A stretch of DNA of 48,032 bases from Bacteroidales bacterium (GTDB lineage: Bacteria > Bacteroidota > Bacteroidia > Bacteroidales > WCHB1-69): NCBI GenBank assembly GCA_024682995.1, contig JAIKYR010000150.1, positions 1 to 48,032 on the forward strand. The letters are read 5' to 3'. The notes below the pieces were generated by a model, which had not been told where the DNA came from, made no database searches, and saw only the letters and a list, made by a program, of their open reading frames with translations. Positions 36,008 through 45,600 of this stretch are shown here, piece by piece (positions within the stretch are counted from its first letter, which is position 1; the number at the start of each line of letters is the position of its first letter). The position numbers were made by a program, and so were the translations under genes.

Positions 36008-37154
36008 TGGCAAAAAGATGCTCGTGCAACGGGAATTCTTTTGCCAACTCGCCAGAGAAATAAAAGTCGTTACCAATGACACCAAAGGTGTAAACCTGTC
36101 CATTCACCTCTATCCGCGAGCCTCCGCATCTTGGGCTGGGTCCCGGTTTGGATGCCTGAAATCCCAAGTTGAACAGGGTGAACAGAATATCCGGACGATC
36201 TGAGATATCATAACCGGCACGTTTCCATTGCATCATCGTCTGATGCAGAATACATCCCGTGTAAATGTATGAATAGAGGTGGTTATGATAATCTGTCAAT
36301 CGCCTGAAGCGTTCGCCCTGATGGTCTGCCGTGTTAAAATCCAGAATATGTTCATATTCCTTACCCATGTAATATACACAGGAAGAATCTTTCAAATTGC
36401 GCTCCACCTGTTGGGCAGTGAAATCCTTGATACCATTCACACCGAAGGAGAATTGAGACTGTACGGAGAGTACTTTCACCGGACCCAGATACTGTTTGTA
36501 CACCTCCCGACGAGAGTTGAAAAGACGGATCTGCTCCCCTACCAGACATCCCACTATCAAACGAGGTTCCACACCAGTGAGGCGGGCGGCCTCTTCTATA
36601 ACATCCTTGTCTTTGACAATAGCAGCCTTCAATGCCGGCCATGCCGGTTCATTCATCCATGGAATCAGATTGTTCTGAACAGACATATCACCGCATTTAC
36701 TGTACTCCTCGTTCAATTTCTGAAGCAATTTCTGATATTGAGCCGCCGTATCCCCTTCTTGCAAATACATATCCGCCGCATACAACATGCGGCTGATGCC
36801 ATCCGCACGTTCATTATATTGGGCTGCATCCATAATCAGATGGGCATTTGTGGGATAAAAACGACTTAACGCCACCAGCTGCAGGTAGCTTTTCATATTG
36901 TCATCAAAAATCTTGGAAGAATCCGTCAAGCCTTTTTCCTTTTTATAATCCGCAAGATAACGATTGTTTTCATCCACCCCGCCCCTGTTGTTGGTCAAGC
37001 CGAGTTTATACACTCCCCAGGCACCTATTATGGCCATCCCTGCCAAGGCAAACATAAAAGTCAGAATTTGGAAGATTTTTGTTCGGACTTTCAACATCCG
37101 CCACACCTTCCACAACGACTTTTTTTCCTGATTATTAGATACTTCCGTTGTCAT
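36000..37154 (-). CDS. Membrane-anchored protein with a lysozyme-like (transglycosylase-type) domain
   Basis: The 384-residue product has a cytoplasmic N-terminal 28 residues, one transmembrane helix (about 29-49, FQILTFMFALAGMAIIGAWG) and a periplasmic domain. Residues about 185-260 (VEPRLIVGCLVGEQIRLFNS, then SQFSFGVNGIKDFTAQQVER) resemble lytic-transglycosylase-like folds. Glu207 is a candidate acid, but the assignment is weak and I could not name the family with confidence. It overlaps the U32 gene by 8 nt on the same strand, suggesting a joint role, perhaps in cell-wall or division processes. Confidence 0.6.
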   Translation of the reverse strand: MTTEVSNNQEKKSLWKVWRMLKVRTKIFQILTFMFALAGMAIIGAWGVYKLGLTNNRGGVDENNRYLADYKKEKGLTDSSKIFDDNMKSYLQLVALSRFYPTNAHLIMDAAQYNERADGISRMLYAADMYLQEGDTAAQYQKLLQKLNEEYSKCGDMSVQNNLIPWMNEPAWPALKAAIVKDKDVIEEAARLTGVEPRLIVGCLVGEQIRLFNSRREVYKQYLGPVKVLSVQSQFSFGVNGIKDFTAQQVERNLKDSSCVYYMGKEYEHILDFNTADHQGERFRRLTDYHNHLYSYIYTGCILHQTMMQWKRAGYDISDRPDILFTLFNLGFQASKPGPSPRCGGSRIEVNGQVYTFGVIGNDFYFSGELAKEFPLHEHLFANE

Positions 37155-37177
37155 TTATACTTTTGAAAAAAACGTGG

Positions 37178-37185
37178 CAAAAGTA
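37178..37185 (-). promoter_or_regulatory. Putative -7 box of the lysozyme-like/U32 pair
   Basis: The minus strand reads TACTTTTG, 23 nt upstream of ATG 37154 and just past the stop of the next gene on that strand. It suggests that this pair has its own promoter. Confidence 0.45.
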
Positions 37186-37192
37186 TAAAAAA

Positions 37193-40100
37193 TCATCTGA
37201 CCAGCATAATGTTTCCTGTTATTTCCTTTTCCTGTCCGTCAACACAGGTTCCTTTGAAATAATAGTCGTAAACGCCGTTCTGACAATGTTTTCCATTGAA
37301 TGTGCCGTCCCACCCAACCTCTGCGCGGGTCGTCTCGAACACTTTCTGCCCCCATCGGCTGTAAATGGCGAAATAAAAATCCCGCAGGATTTCGCTTTGC
37401 ACGTACAAAACATCGTTCAATCCATCCTGATTGGGTGAAAACGCATTAGGAATAAACACATACGGATGATCGCAGACCAGTGGAATAACGGTAATGGTGA
37501 CAGTGTCAGTCTTGCTGCAATTAAAGGTGTCTGTCACCACCACGGTAAACAAAGTGGTTATGTTGGGATGCGCCGTTGTGACTGGCTGATCAGGGGAATC
37601 CAAATTCTCTTCCGGAGTCCATTGGTATTGATAATCCGGACCATAGTCGGTTACATAAAGGGTGGTGCTTGCCTCTGTCATAATGATACACCTTTCGCAC
37701 CAGGCATCAAAAGGAGAATCAAACGTGCCGCTGCGTAGCCGAATGCGTCCGGAATCGGAGGCCATACAGCCCTCAGCACTGGTAACCGTAACATAAAACA
37801 TAGTTGCAGCTGAAGGGGTCACGTATGGAGTCGCTGTCGTGTAAACGGAGCCATCACCCAATGTCCACAAATACTGGCAGGGATCTCCGGCATTGTGCGT
37901 CACCGAAAGCTGCACACCCGGCTCAAAACAAACCGAATAGTCTTCCGCCATCACATCCACCTTTTTGACCGTCACCACAATCGCCTTGACGACCACACAG
38001 GCATTATACGTCACTCGCACATAATAAGTGGTGGTAGCGGCAGGCGAAACCCCCAACTGCATAGTGCCTGTGGCTAAAACACTCGAAAAGTCGTACACCG
38101 CTGACCATTCCACCTGCTGGGGAGCATTATCTGTCACAATTGAGAGCACCGCGGTCCCCCCCCTACAAATTAACGTGTCAGCACACGGCGTGACTGTCAG
38201 CGAGGAGACTTCCACCCGCTGGTGCAGCGTGTCGGTACAGACACCCGATGATGCATACAGGGTATAATCCGTTGTAACAGTCGGACGGGCAATCGGATTG
38301 GATATGGTCAAGTGGCTCAAGGTACTGTCCGGCAGCCAGGCATACGTCACATTGCTTGACGGAGGCAAACCAATTTGAATGAAATCACCCTTGCACAAAG
38401 GAATTGTCGGCAGAGCACTCGTGGTATTGGACAACACCAGCAGATTTTTCGTTAAAGTATCGGCAAAATTGCAGCTGCCCACATCCTGCACAATCAACGA
38501 CACGGCATAATAGCCGGATTGTGTGTAATAATGCCGGGGATTTCTTGCTGTCGAGGTCGTACCATCCCCAAAGTCCCAATAATAATATGTTTGGGAGCTG
38601 ATTGATTGAGAGGTGTTGACAAGAACCAATGTGTCGGGCGCACACAATGTTCCAGGCATCATAAAATCGGCCACCACAGCCGGCAAGTTGAAATCCATCT
38701 TGATTACGCCCAGATTGCAGTTTCCGCTATGATTTGTGTTATAATAATTATAATAAGTATTAGAATTGGGCGGATAAACCGGGAAAAGACTGTTGCCGCC
38801 ACAGCCGGCACATACAGCCTGATAAATACAGCCCTTTCGGTCAAAACGGCTGGTGCCGCCATCCACATGTTCATGAGCACTATTGGCCACACCGGATATA
38901 CCTCCAAAAAATGTGGCGTACACCAGACGAGATGCGTCATCGCTGATGCAGATCAAATAGAAATCACTGCCATCCGTATTTCTCTGATAGGCATCCAGTG
39001 TGAAATCCATTCCCGTTGTGCCACCAAAATTGTTAATTGAATGTGAGGCATCCCCCCAACCCGACATATACACGCCATTGCAAAAATCCACCATCAAGGC
39101 GGTAGGCGAGATATCCGGTCCGCCACGTCCCGACCCAAAAGCGGTGGACCACACGATGGTATCCAATGACGGCGACATCTTAGTCAGGAACTGCCCTCCA
39201 TTCGGTTTGTAATATTGCGCATTATATATCCAAGCATACCCAGAAGCATCCGTCTGTCCGAACAAATAGGGACAATCATCCCGGTCAACCTTCACCAGAT
39301 AAGCCTGATCATAGCCCGTTTTTCCCAAATAGCTGCATTGCATGAGCTGACTCCCATTGGCCGACATATGGAGGATAAAACCGTCCGCATTCCCCGCATG
39401 GGTTTGCTGGAATGCTCCTGGATTGGTGTATAACTCCGGTGACGTTGTTCCACCACAGCAATATACACTATTGTCGGAACCTAACGCCAAACTATAACCT
39501 GCCTCATCACCTGTTCCTCCAAAATAAGAGCTCCAAATCAGTTGCGACAGATCCTGGTTCATCATAAACAAACAGACATCCTGTCCGCCTGAATATGTGG
39601 TGTCGAATGCCATCTCTGTAACTGGGAAATCAGCCGAATAGGTGGAAGAAACCACATATACATTGCTATTCGCATCCATCACGATTTCACCTCGATTATC
39701 ATCGGCGTAATTTTTCCGTAAAATAGGAGCAATATTCAACCCGTCGTTCATCGAACCGCCCATATAGGTGGAAGCCAACAGCTGCGAACCATCCGCACTG
39801 AATTTAGAAATGAACATATCGGAACCGTTGGTGAATCTGAGAGTTGTAGATAAGGTTACAGCAGGACCGCCATGGAAAACAGTGTCATATGCATTCACAG
39901 GAAAATCATTCGAGCCAGTAGTACCGAACACATAGAGTTCTCCCAAATCATTAACATAAAGACTATGCGGAATATCCAAATTGGAACCACCCAAATAGGT
40001 AGCATACCGTATCGTGTCGCCGGTAGCATCGAACTTGGTGATGGCAACATCCGTCAGCATATTGCCCGTTCCCGAACAATAACTCATCTGATACGCCCCC

Positions 40101-40987
40101 ACCGTTGTGGGATATCCGATACCAAAAGCAATTCCTCCGCCATACAGGCATCCGGCGTAATCATACGTCGCCGTATAGCCCCAATTATCGGCCGACGAAC
40201 CCGAATAATGGGAAAAAATCAACGTGGGATCAATAATGAGCGGCAATGCCGGATCATATTTCCCGATCACAAACGACATCTCCTTGCCCTTTAACGAATA
40301 TCGGCACGACACTTTCACCGTATCGCCCGAGGGCAGAAGTTGATAAGCAAATGGAGCAGCCTCATATATACGCGACACATACGTCTGCATCATGAGCATG
40401 TCGCCAGCCAACGAAATCGATTTAAGACCCTCATATTGTATGCGTATCACATCCGGGTTTGTATAGGGTGCAATGACAAACTCATACTTCAAATGATCTT
40501 CTGTCTGATACAGAAACATATCCACCCCATGATATAGTTCGTGATAACGCAACGATGCAAATACGGGCACTTTCGAAGCCCAGGTATCTGGATTTTTTCC
40601 AAGAAAATAGTTATGATGAAAGGGATACAGACCGATGCCCTCAACCGTTGAACGAGAATTCGCACCGGAAAACGACATACGGTAGGCGGCGGCATGAAGC
40701 GACATCAGCAAATGGCCTGACGCAGCATTCTCATGTTTAGCCTCATAGAAACGATTCAAATCTTCCGGACTGACAAAAGCAAAAAGTAACGCATTCTGTT
40801 CGGCAAACAGAGCCGCACCACGCATCTGAGCCGAAAACAGGCTCGGACTATGCCACTGGCCGCAATTTTTGACAAACTCTACCCTATCTGCCGCCAACGA
40901 ATCCGTAGGCACCCGAGCAGAAAGCGTAACACACATCAGCAACAGGTGTAGAAACAGGATAATATGTGAAAATCGTCCGACAATCAT
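37193..40987 (-). CDS. Secreted beta-propeller-repeat protein with PKD domain and T9SS type B sorting domain
   Basis: The 1264-residue product has a signal peptide (IILFLHLLLMCVTLSARVP) and an N-terminal domain (about 35-260, FVKNCGQWHSPSLFS). SBBP-type beta-propeller repeats follow (about 260-790; recurrent DATGDTIRYATYLGGS-like and YVFG(T/Q)T motifs). A PKD domain lies near 800-860 (YYWDFGDGTTSTARNPRHYY), then Ig-like units, and a gliding-motility-associated type B sorting domain at the end (YVFIPNAFSPNQDGLNDVLY, YSRWGQKVFET, GNIMLVR). ATG 40987 was chosen over 41017 since the -7 box lies between. Type B cargo is generally thought to need a PorP/SprF-like partner, and none is adjacent; the neighbouring OmpA-family protein may be relevant. 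Confidence 0.85.
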   Translation of the reverse strand: MIVGRFSHIILFLHLLLMCVTLSARVPTDSLAADRVEFVKNCGQWHSPSLFSAQMRGAALFAEQNALLFAFVSPEDLNRFYEAKHENAASGHLLMSLHAAAYRMSFSGANSRSTVEGIGLYPFHHNYFLGKNPDTWASKVPVFASLRYHELYHGVDMFLYQTEDHLKYEFVIAPYTNPDVIRIQYEGLKSISLAGDMLMMQTYVSRIYEAAPFAYQLLPSGDTVKVSCRYSLKGKEMSFVIGKYDPALPLIIDPTLIFSHYSGSSADNWGYTATYDYAGCLYGGGIAFGIGYPTTVGAYQMSYCSGTGNMLTDVAITKFDATGDTIRYATYLGGSNLDIPHSLYVNDLGELYVFGTTGSNDFPVNAYDTVFHGGPAVTLSTTLRFTNGSDMFISKFSADGSQLLASTYMGGSMNDGLNIAPILRKNYADDNRGEIVMDANSNVYVVSSTYSADFPVTEMAFDTTYSGGQDVCLFMMNQDLSQLIWSSYFGGTGDEAGYSLALGSDNSVYCCGGTTSPELYTNPGAFQQTHAGNADGFILHMSANGSQLMQCSYLGKTGYDQAYLVKVDRDDCPYLFGQTDASGYAWIYNAQYYKPNGGQFLTKMSPSLDTIVWSTAFGSGRGGPDISPTALMVDFCNGVYMSGWGDASHSINNFGGTTGMDFTLDAYQRNTDGSDFYLICISDDASRLVYATFFGGISGVANSAHEHVDGGTSRFDRKGCIYQAVCAGCGGNSLFPVYPPNSNTYYNYYNTNHSGNCNLGVIKMDFNLPAVVADFMMPGTLCAPDTLVLVNTSQSISSQTYYYWDFGDGTTSTARNPRHYYTQSGYYAVSLIVQDVGSCNFADTLTKNLLVLSNTTSALPTIPLCKGDFIQIGLPPSSNVTYAWLPDSTLSHLTISNPIARPTVTTDYTLYASSGVCTDTLHQRVEVSSLTVTPCADTLICRGGTAVLSIVTDNAPQQVEWSAVYDFSSVLATGTMQLGVSPAATTTYYVRVTYNACVVVKAIVVTVKKVDVMAEDYSVCFEPGVQLSVTHNAGDPCQYLWTLGDGSVYTTATPYVTPSAATMFYVTVTSAEGCMASDSGRIRLRSGTFDSPFDAWCERCIIMTEASTTLYVTDYGPDYQYQWTPEENLDSPDQPVTTAHPNITTLFTVVVTDTFNCSKTDTVTITVIPLVCDHPYVFIPNAFSPNQDGLNDVLYVQSEILRDFYFAIYSRWGQKVFETTRAEVGWDGTFNGKHCQNGVYDYYFKGTCVDGQEKEITGNIMLVR

Positions 40988-40995
40988 AAAGTTTG

Positions 40996-41003
40996 CAAAG
41001 ATA
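40996..41003 (-). promoter_or_regulatory. Putative -7 box of the type B cargo gene
   Basis: The minus strand reads TATCTTTG only 8 nt before ATG 40987, predicting an almost leaderless mRNA if both calls are right. Confidence 0.4.
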
Positions 41004-41023
41004 TAAAAGTTTAGCACACAAAC

Positions 41024-41055
41024 AAAAAAAAGGGACTGTCAATGACAGCCCCTTT
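41024..41055 (-). terminator. Rho-independent terminator after the OmpA-family gene
   Basis: The minus strand reads GGGGCTGTCA, T, TGACAGTCCC, followed by a run of T. It lies about 20 nt past the OmpA-family stop. Confidence 0.85.
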
Positions 41056-41075
41056 CTGAACGAGAATAGTAATAA

Positions 41076-42617
41076 TTATCTTTTGACGATTCTAAAGATA
41101 GCAGCGCGATGTTCCTCACGGCTCGGATCCTGAATATTTTGTCTGTTCTGAGGATCGTTGGTCGTATAGGAAGCAGTCTCAATCTGGTTAGGATCAACGC
41201 CCTTCTGGATGAAGAGGTCTCTCACCTTGTTAGCACGTCTTTGAGCCAGGTCGCGGTTGTGCTCCTCTGTACCGAGGTCGCAGGTGTAACCTTCTACAAT
41301 CAGTTTGAGGGAGCTGTTCTTCTTCAAGATTGCAACTGTCTTATTAATGTTATCATTGTAATCATTAATCTTCGGGATATCTTTATCCAAATCGAATAAG
41401 ATCTTTGTGTTAGACAAGGCGGAGCTCAAAGCCTTGATATCTTCCTTGTCTTCAGGAGTGAGTTGCTCATCATCATTATCCAACTGATCGCAAATAGGAA
41501 CAATGTAGATGTACTGAGGATCTTGTTTGATAATGATCGGCTCATTAGATTTCTTCTTGAGTTCTTCCAGAATTTCCTTTTCAAGCTGTTTTTTGGACTT
41601 TTCAGCCGGAGTAGCACAAGCTTTGATATGGAAACCAGCCTTCACACCAACTTGGAGAAGATTCCACTTATTGAAACCTTTTCTAACCTTAACACCGTTG
41701 TCAATGCGGTTTTGTTTTTCAAGATCCAAGATGTCAGAACCCAGCGTACCCATGAAGGTCATCTGACCATCCTGTTGGGCAATGAGAGTGGTTTTGTTCT
41801 TCGGAAGGATATCAAGGAAACCATATTTAGCGTATGCACCAAGGTAGAAGTCAGCGATTCTGCTGATGGCAAAAACGCCACCGAAATCGCCGAGAATGTC
41901 AACAGAACATCTCATTTTGACTTTCTTGCCATTGCCTGTATAGGAGGCATCGCCGAAATGGTCATCCATTTTCAGTTCACCATTCTCATAGTGCTGGAAA
42001 TAGGGTTGATTATAGAGTTCCTCATAACCGGCAGTGGTAATAGTACCCTCACCTTTGTATTTGTTGAAACCCTTAATCGGGAAATAACCCTGAACACCGA
42101 GAGCGGCATAGATACCATTACGACCATCGAATCTCCAGTCGAAATGGGCTTTCAAAGGAACTTCAACAGCCCAAACAACTTCTTTCTCACGAAGGCCTCT
42201 GGCGTCATAATAGAGATCATAGGTGGCATCTGCCCAAGTAAATTCTGTGAATTCTTCATCATTTTTCACATTATAATCTGGAATGACACCGGATTTGGAG
42301 ATGGAAGCCTTGGCACCGATACGATTGATGCCGACACCCAAACCAAGTCCCCAATGCTCATTGAAGAAATAGGCATAATCAACATCCAGCATAGAGCTCA
42401 AAGAGTAGTATTGGGTGATACCCACTCTCTTATAGATGTTGTTGGTAAACGCCTCACCAAAGTGAATATTAATATGATGAGGACAGAAGGTGGAAGTTTC
42501 AACGTTTTCCGACTTGACGGTTTCGTTGTCGTTGTTATTTTCAGTTTGCACCTCTTGAGCGTAAGCGGTACAACACATGGCGAAAATAAGACTGATTACT
42601 AATAAATTCTTTTTCAT
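41076..42617 (-). CDS. OmpA-family outer-membrane protein
   Basis: The 513-residue product has a signal peptide (MKKNLLVISLIFAMCCTAYA), an N-terminal region of about 300 residues with beta-barrel character (alternating aromatic strands such as GLGLGVGINRIGAKAS and LGVQGYFPIKGFNKY), a charged linker (KSKKQLEKEILEELKKKS) and a C-terminal OmpA peptidoglycan-binding domain (about 400-513; ILFDLDKDI, LIVEGYTCDLGTEEHNRDLA, QRRANKVRD). It should anchor the outer membrane to peptidoglycan. It lies 78 nt downstream of the giant adhesin gene and lacks an obvious TAnnTTTG, so may be co-transcribed with it. Confidence 0.9.
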   Translation of the reverse strand: MKKNLLVISLIFAMCCTAYAQEVQTENNNDNETVKSENVETSTFCPHHINIHFGEAFTNNIYKRVGITQYYSLSSMLDVDYAYFFNEHWGLGLGVGINRIGAKASISKSGVIPDYNVKNDEEFTEFTWADATYDLYYDARGLREKEVVWAVEVPLKAHFDWRFDGRNGIYAALGVQGYFPIKGFNKYKGEGTITTAGYEELYNQPYFQHYENGELKMDDHFGDASYTGNGKKVKMRCSVDILGDFGGVFAISRIADFYLGAYAKYGFLDILPKNKTTLIAQQDGQMTFMGTLGSDILDLEKQNRIDNGVKVRKGFNKWNLLQVGVKAGFHIKACATPAEKSKKQLEKEILEELKKKSNEPIIIKQDPQYIYIVPICDQLDNDDEQLTPEDKEDIKALSSALSNTKILFDLDKDIPKINDYNDNINKTVAILKKNSSLKLIVEGYTCDLGTEEHNRDLAQRRANKVRDLFIQKGVDPNQIETASYTTNDPQNRQNIQDPSREEHRAAIFRIVKR

Positions 42618-42655
42618 AATATATTCTATTTTTTTTTTCGATTTATGATTAGAAA

Positions 42656-42684
42656 CTTAAGGATAGTGGCCGAAGCCACTATCC
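42656..42684 (-). terminator. Hairpin after the giant adhesin gene
   Basis: GGATAGTGGC and GCCACTATCC form a 10-bp stem closed by a TTCG tetraloop on the minus strand, 11 nt past the stop. The stem extends by a few pairs with one bulge. No clear T tract follows, so it may attenuate or stabilise rather than terminate. Confidence 0.6.
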
Positions 42685-42695
42685 TAAGGCTTCAT

Positions 42696-45600
42696 TTATT
42701 TTACGATAACGAATTTAACAGTCTTGATTTCATTTGTACCTGTAAGGATACGTCCGAAGTAAGTACCTTGTGCTTTGAATCCGGCAACCTTCGTAACAGG
42801 GTTGAGTTCCGTGATATGGTTAATCAACTTGCCCGTCACGTCATAGATGTCGAGAACAGCACCTTGAAGTTCTTCAGTGGTCAAATCAAGTTCGATAGTG
42901 ACTTCTTGGAGAACATTAGCAGGAACCGGATAAACCTTGATATGGGAAGCGGAAGAGAAGTACACTTCACAAGTCATGAATGTAACAGCATTGCCGCTTG
43001 AATCCTTACCACTAACTTCGACAGAATACCAGCCGTTCAGACCTTCTTTGTCTTCGTAGTTGGAATATACAGCACCCGGAATGAGTTCACCATTGTGATA
43101 CCACTGGAAGGATGTGAAGGTATAGCCACCATTCGTGTTAGGATTGTTATTGATAACAGCAACATTGTCCCATCTTTGATCCATGAACTTTCCGCCAAGA
43201 TCATATTCGTCAACCAGAACTCTCACAACAACATCGTAGTCGCAACCCTGGACTGTCAGGACAGCAGGATAATCGCCAGGAGTGGTCGGAGCAGAGAAGG
43301 TGACAGAGTTGTTATTGATCGTAGCGTACAGCGGGTTCGCAGGATCATGAGCGTACGTCAACACAGCCATAGCGGAAGGATCGCCAGAGACTACGTTGAA
43401 TGTGAAGGTGACTTCACCCGGATTGTCACAACCAGAGATGAACATCGTTTGTTCGAAATCAATATCGTTAACCACGACAGTCGTCTGAGCGCCGAAGCCG
43501 AGTTGAGCATTACCGCAAGCGTTGCCATCCATCAAGTTCTCAATTCTATAGATTGAAGTAACTTCAGGAGATACATAGAATGTGTAAACATTGGAGGAAG
43601 ACAAGTGGTACGGTAACACCTGACCGGTCGTCATGTTGACGATGTCGAAGGTGTAAGGAGCAGTACCTGTGAAGGTAATCTCAAGCATAACAGAGGAACC
43701 GGAGACGTTGCCGCAAACAATCTGATTGTCAGCATTGGTGAAGGCAGCTGTCGGCAATTCGTGAACCGTTACAGGCTGCTGTACTGAAGCGGAGTTCGTC
43801 AACTGGCAACCGCTTCCAATATTGCCCACCCACGTCGGGATGAACGTGTAGGAACCAGCAGCAGAAGGAGTGAACTCTTGGACAATACCACCGATGCCAG
43901 GAACCGTACCGGTTGTACCATCGCTCATAACATACGTCCAAACGATTTGACCCTGTGAATTGTCAGAAGCATCCACAACACCGCCCGTGATATTAGCTTC
44001 GAGACGGAGAGCATCGCCCAAACAGATATCAGCAGAATAGACATGGACATCGGTCCAAGTAGGATCGTTCACCACGCTAATCATGACATCATTGGAGGTA
44101 GCAGGCTGACAGTTGTAACCCGACGGCGTAACAACCACCGTGTAGGTGTAGTTGTCAACATCGTTGAGGGTCTGGTTGAGGGTCTGGCTTGCTGTCGTCA
44201 CATTAGTATTATTCTGTTGAGTAATACCGTTGCGCAACCAGTTGAAGTTCATATTACCATAGACCGTACTATTCTGAACGCCACCGATGTTGCTACCAAA
44301 GTTAGTCACAGTAGCTGTCAGGTCAACGTCACCACCTTCGCAGATGTTAAGACCGCTAAGAGAAGTGAGGGTAACCGTCGGCTGAGCAGCAACCTCGATA
44401 GTAACAGGAGCAGACGCAGCAGAAGAGCAGCCCAAGTCACCGTTAAGAACAAGTTGATAGGTGTAAACGCCAGGAGCAGCGAAGTTACGAGTAATCTGGC
44501 TGCCAACAGCATTTGTCAGAGCATTGCCGTTCTCAGTCCATACATAAGTGTAGTTAGCACCCGGGACACCACCCGTCACGGAAGCCACGCTGATGATAGC
44601 GTTGGCACCGTCGCCAGCACACATTTGAGTATGGTTAGAAGCGATGGTCACAGTAGGAACAGCCACAACTTGTACAGGAACAGCGAGATGAGCTGTAGCG
44701 CTACAAGATGCACTTGCACCAGACTGGGACACCGTAACAGAAGCTGTCATAGAAGTACCCGTAGCGGGAACCGTAATCGTATTGGCGTTAACATTCGGCT
44801 GAGGAGCAGCACCATTGATCGTCCAAGAGTAGTCATAGACAACACCATTCGGCACGGTAGCGGTGAAGGTAATGTTGCCACCAGCGCAAACCGTAGCATC
44901 GGAAGCGGTCAGTGTTACAGAAGGAGCCGCGATGACATTGAGCTCGAACGGAGCGGAAACGGCCGTGCAACCCGTGTTGTCCGTACGGTCAATCGTAACC
45001 GTAATCGTGTAGATGGAAGCAGCGTCGTTAGCCGGCAGGTTCGGAGTGAACGTAGCAGAAGTGGTGGCAGGATACGTGATAACGTTGCTACCATTTCTCA
45101 CTTGCCATGTGTAGGTGTAAGCGGCACCCGGTACACCACCCGTCACGTAAGCGTTCAGATTGAGTAAGCCAAGGCTGTTTTCACATACCGTATGAGCACC
45201 TCTAATCTCAACCTCAGGAGCAGGCAGAACCTCAACAGTGATGGAGTTCGTGGTGAAGGAGCAACCAGAGATGGTGCTGTTCACAACGAGGTAGTAATCA
45301 ATTCTATCATTCATTGACAACGTCGGCGTGGTGAAGGTGGAAGAGGTAGCACCGTAGATCGGCTGACCATTTCCATAGTACCACTGATAGGTCGGAACAT
45401 CACCAGGAACAACGTTCGGGATGTTAGCAACCAGCGTCACCGTACCACCAGGACAGGTGGAGTAGTAACCGCTCACAATACCAGCAGCGTTAGCAATCGT
45501 GACAGTGTAAGGAGCAGCAACGTTGACATTGAAGTTAGCAGAGGTGGATTGACAATCAACACCCTCTTGCGTAACCACGACATGGTAACCGAGAGCCACA

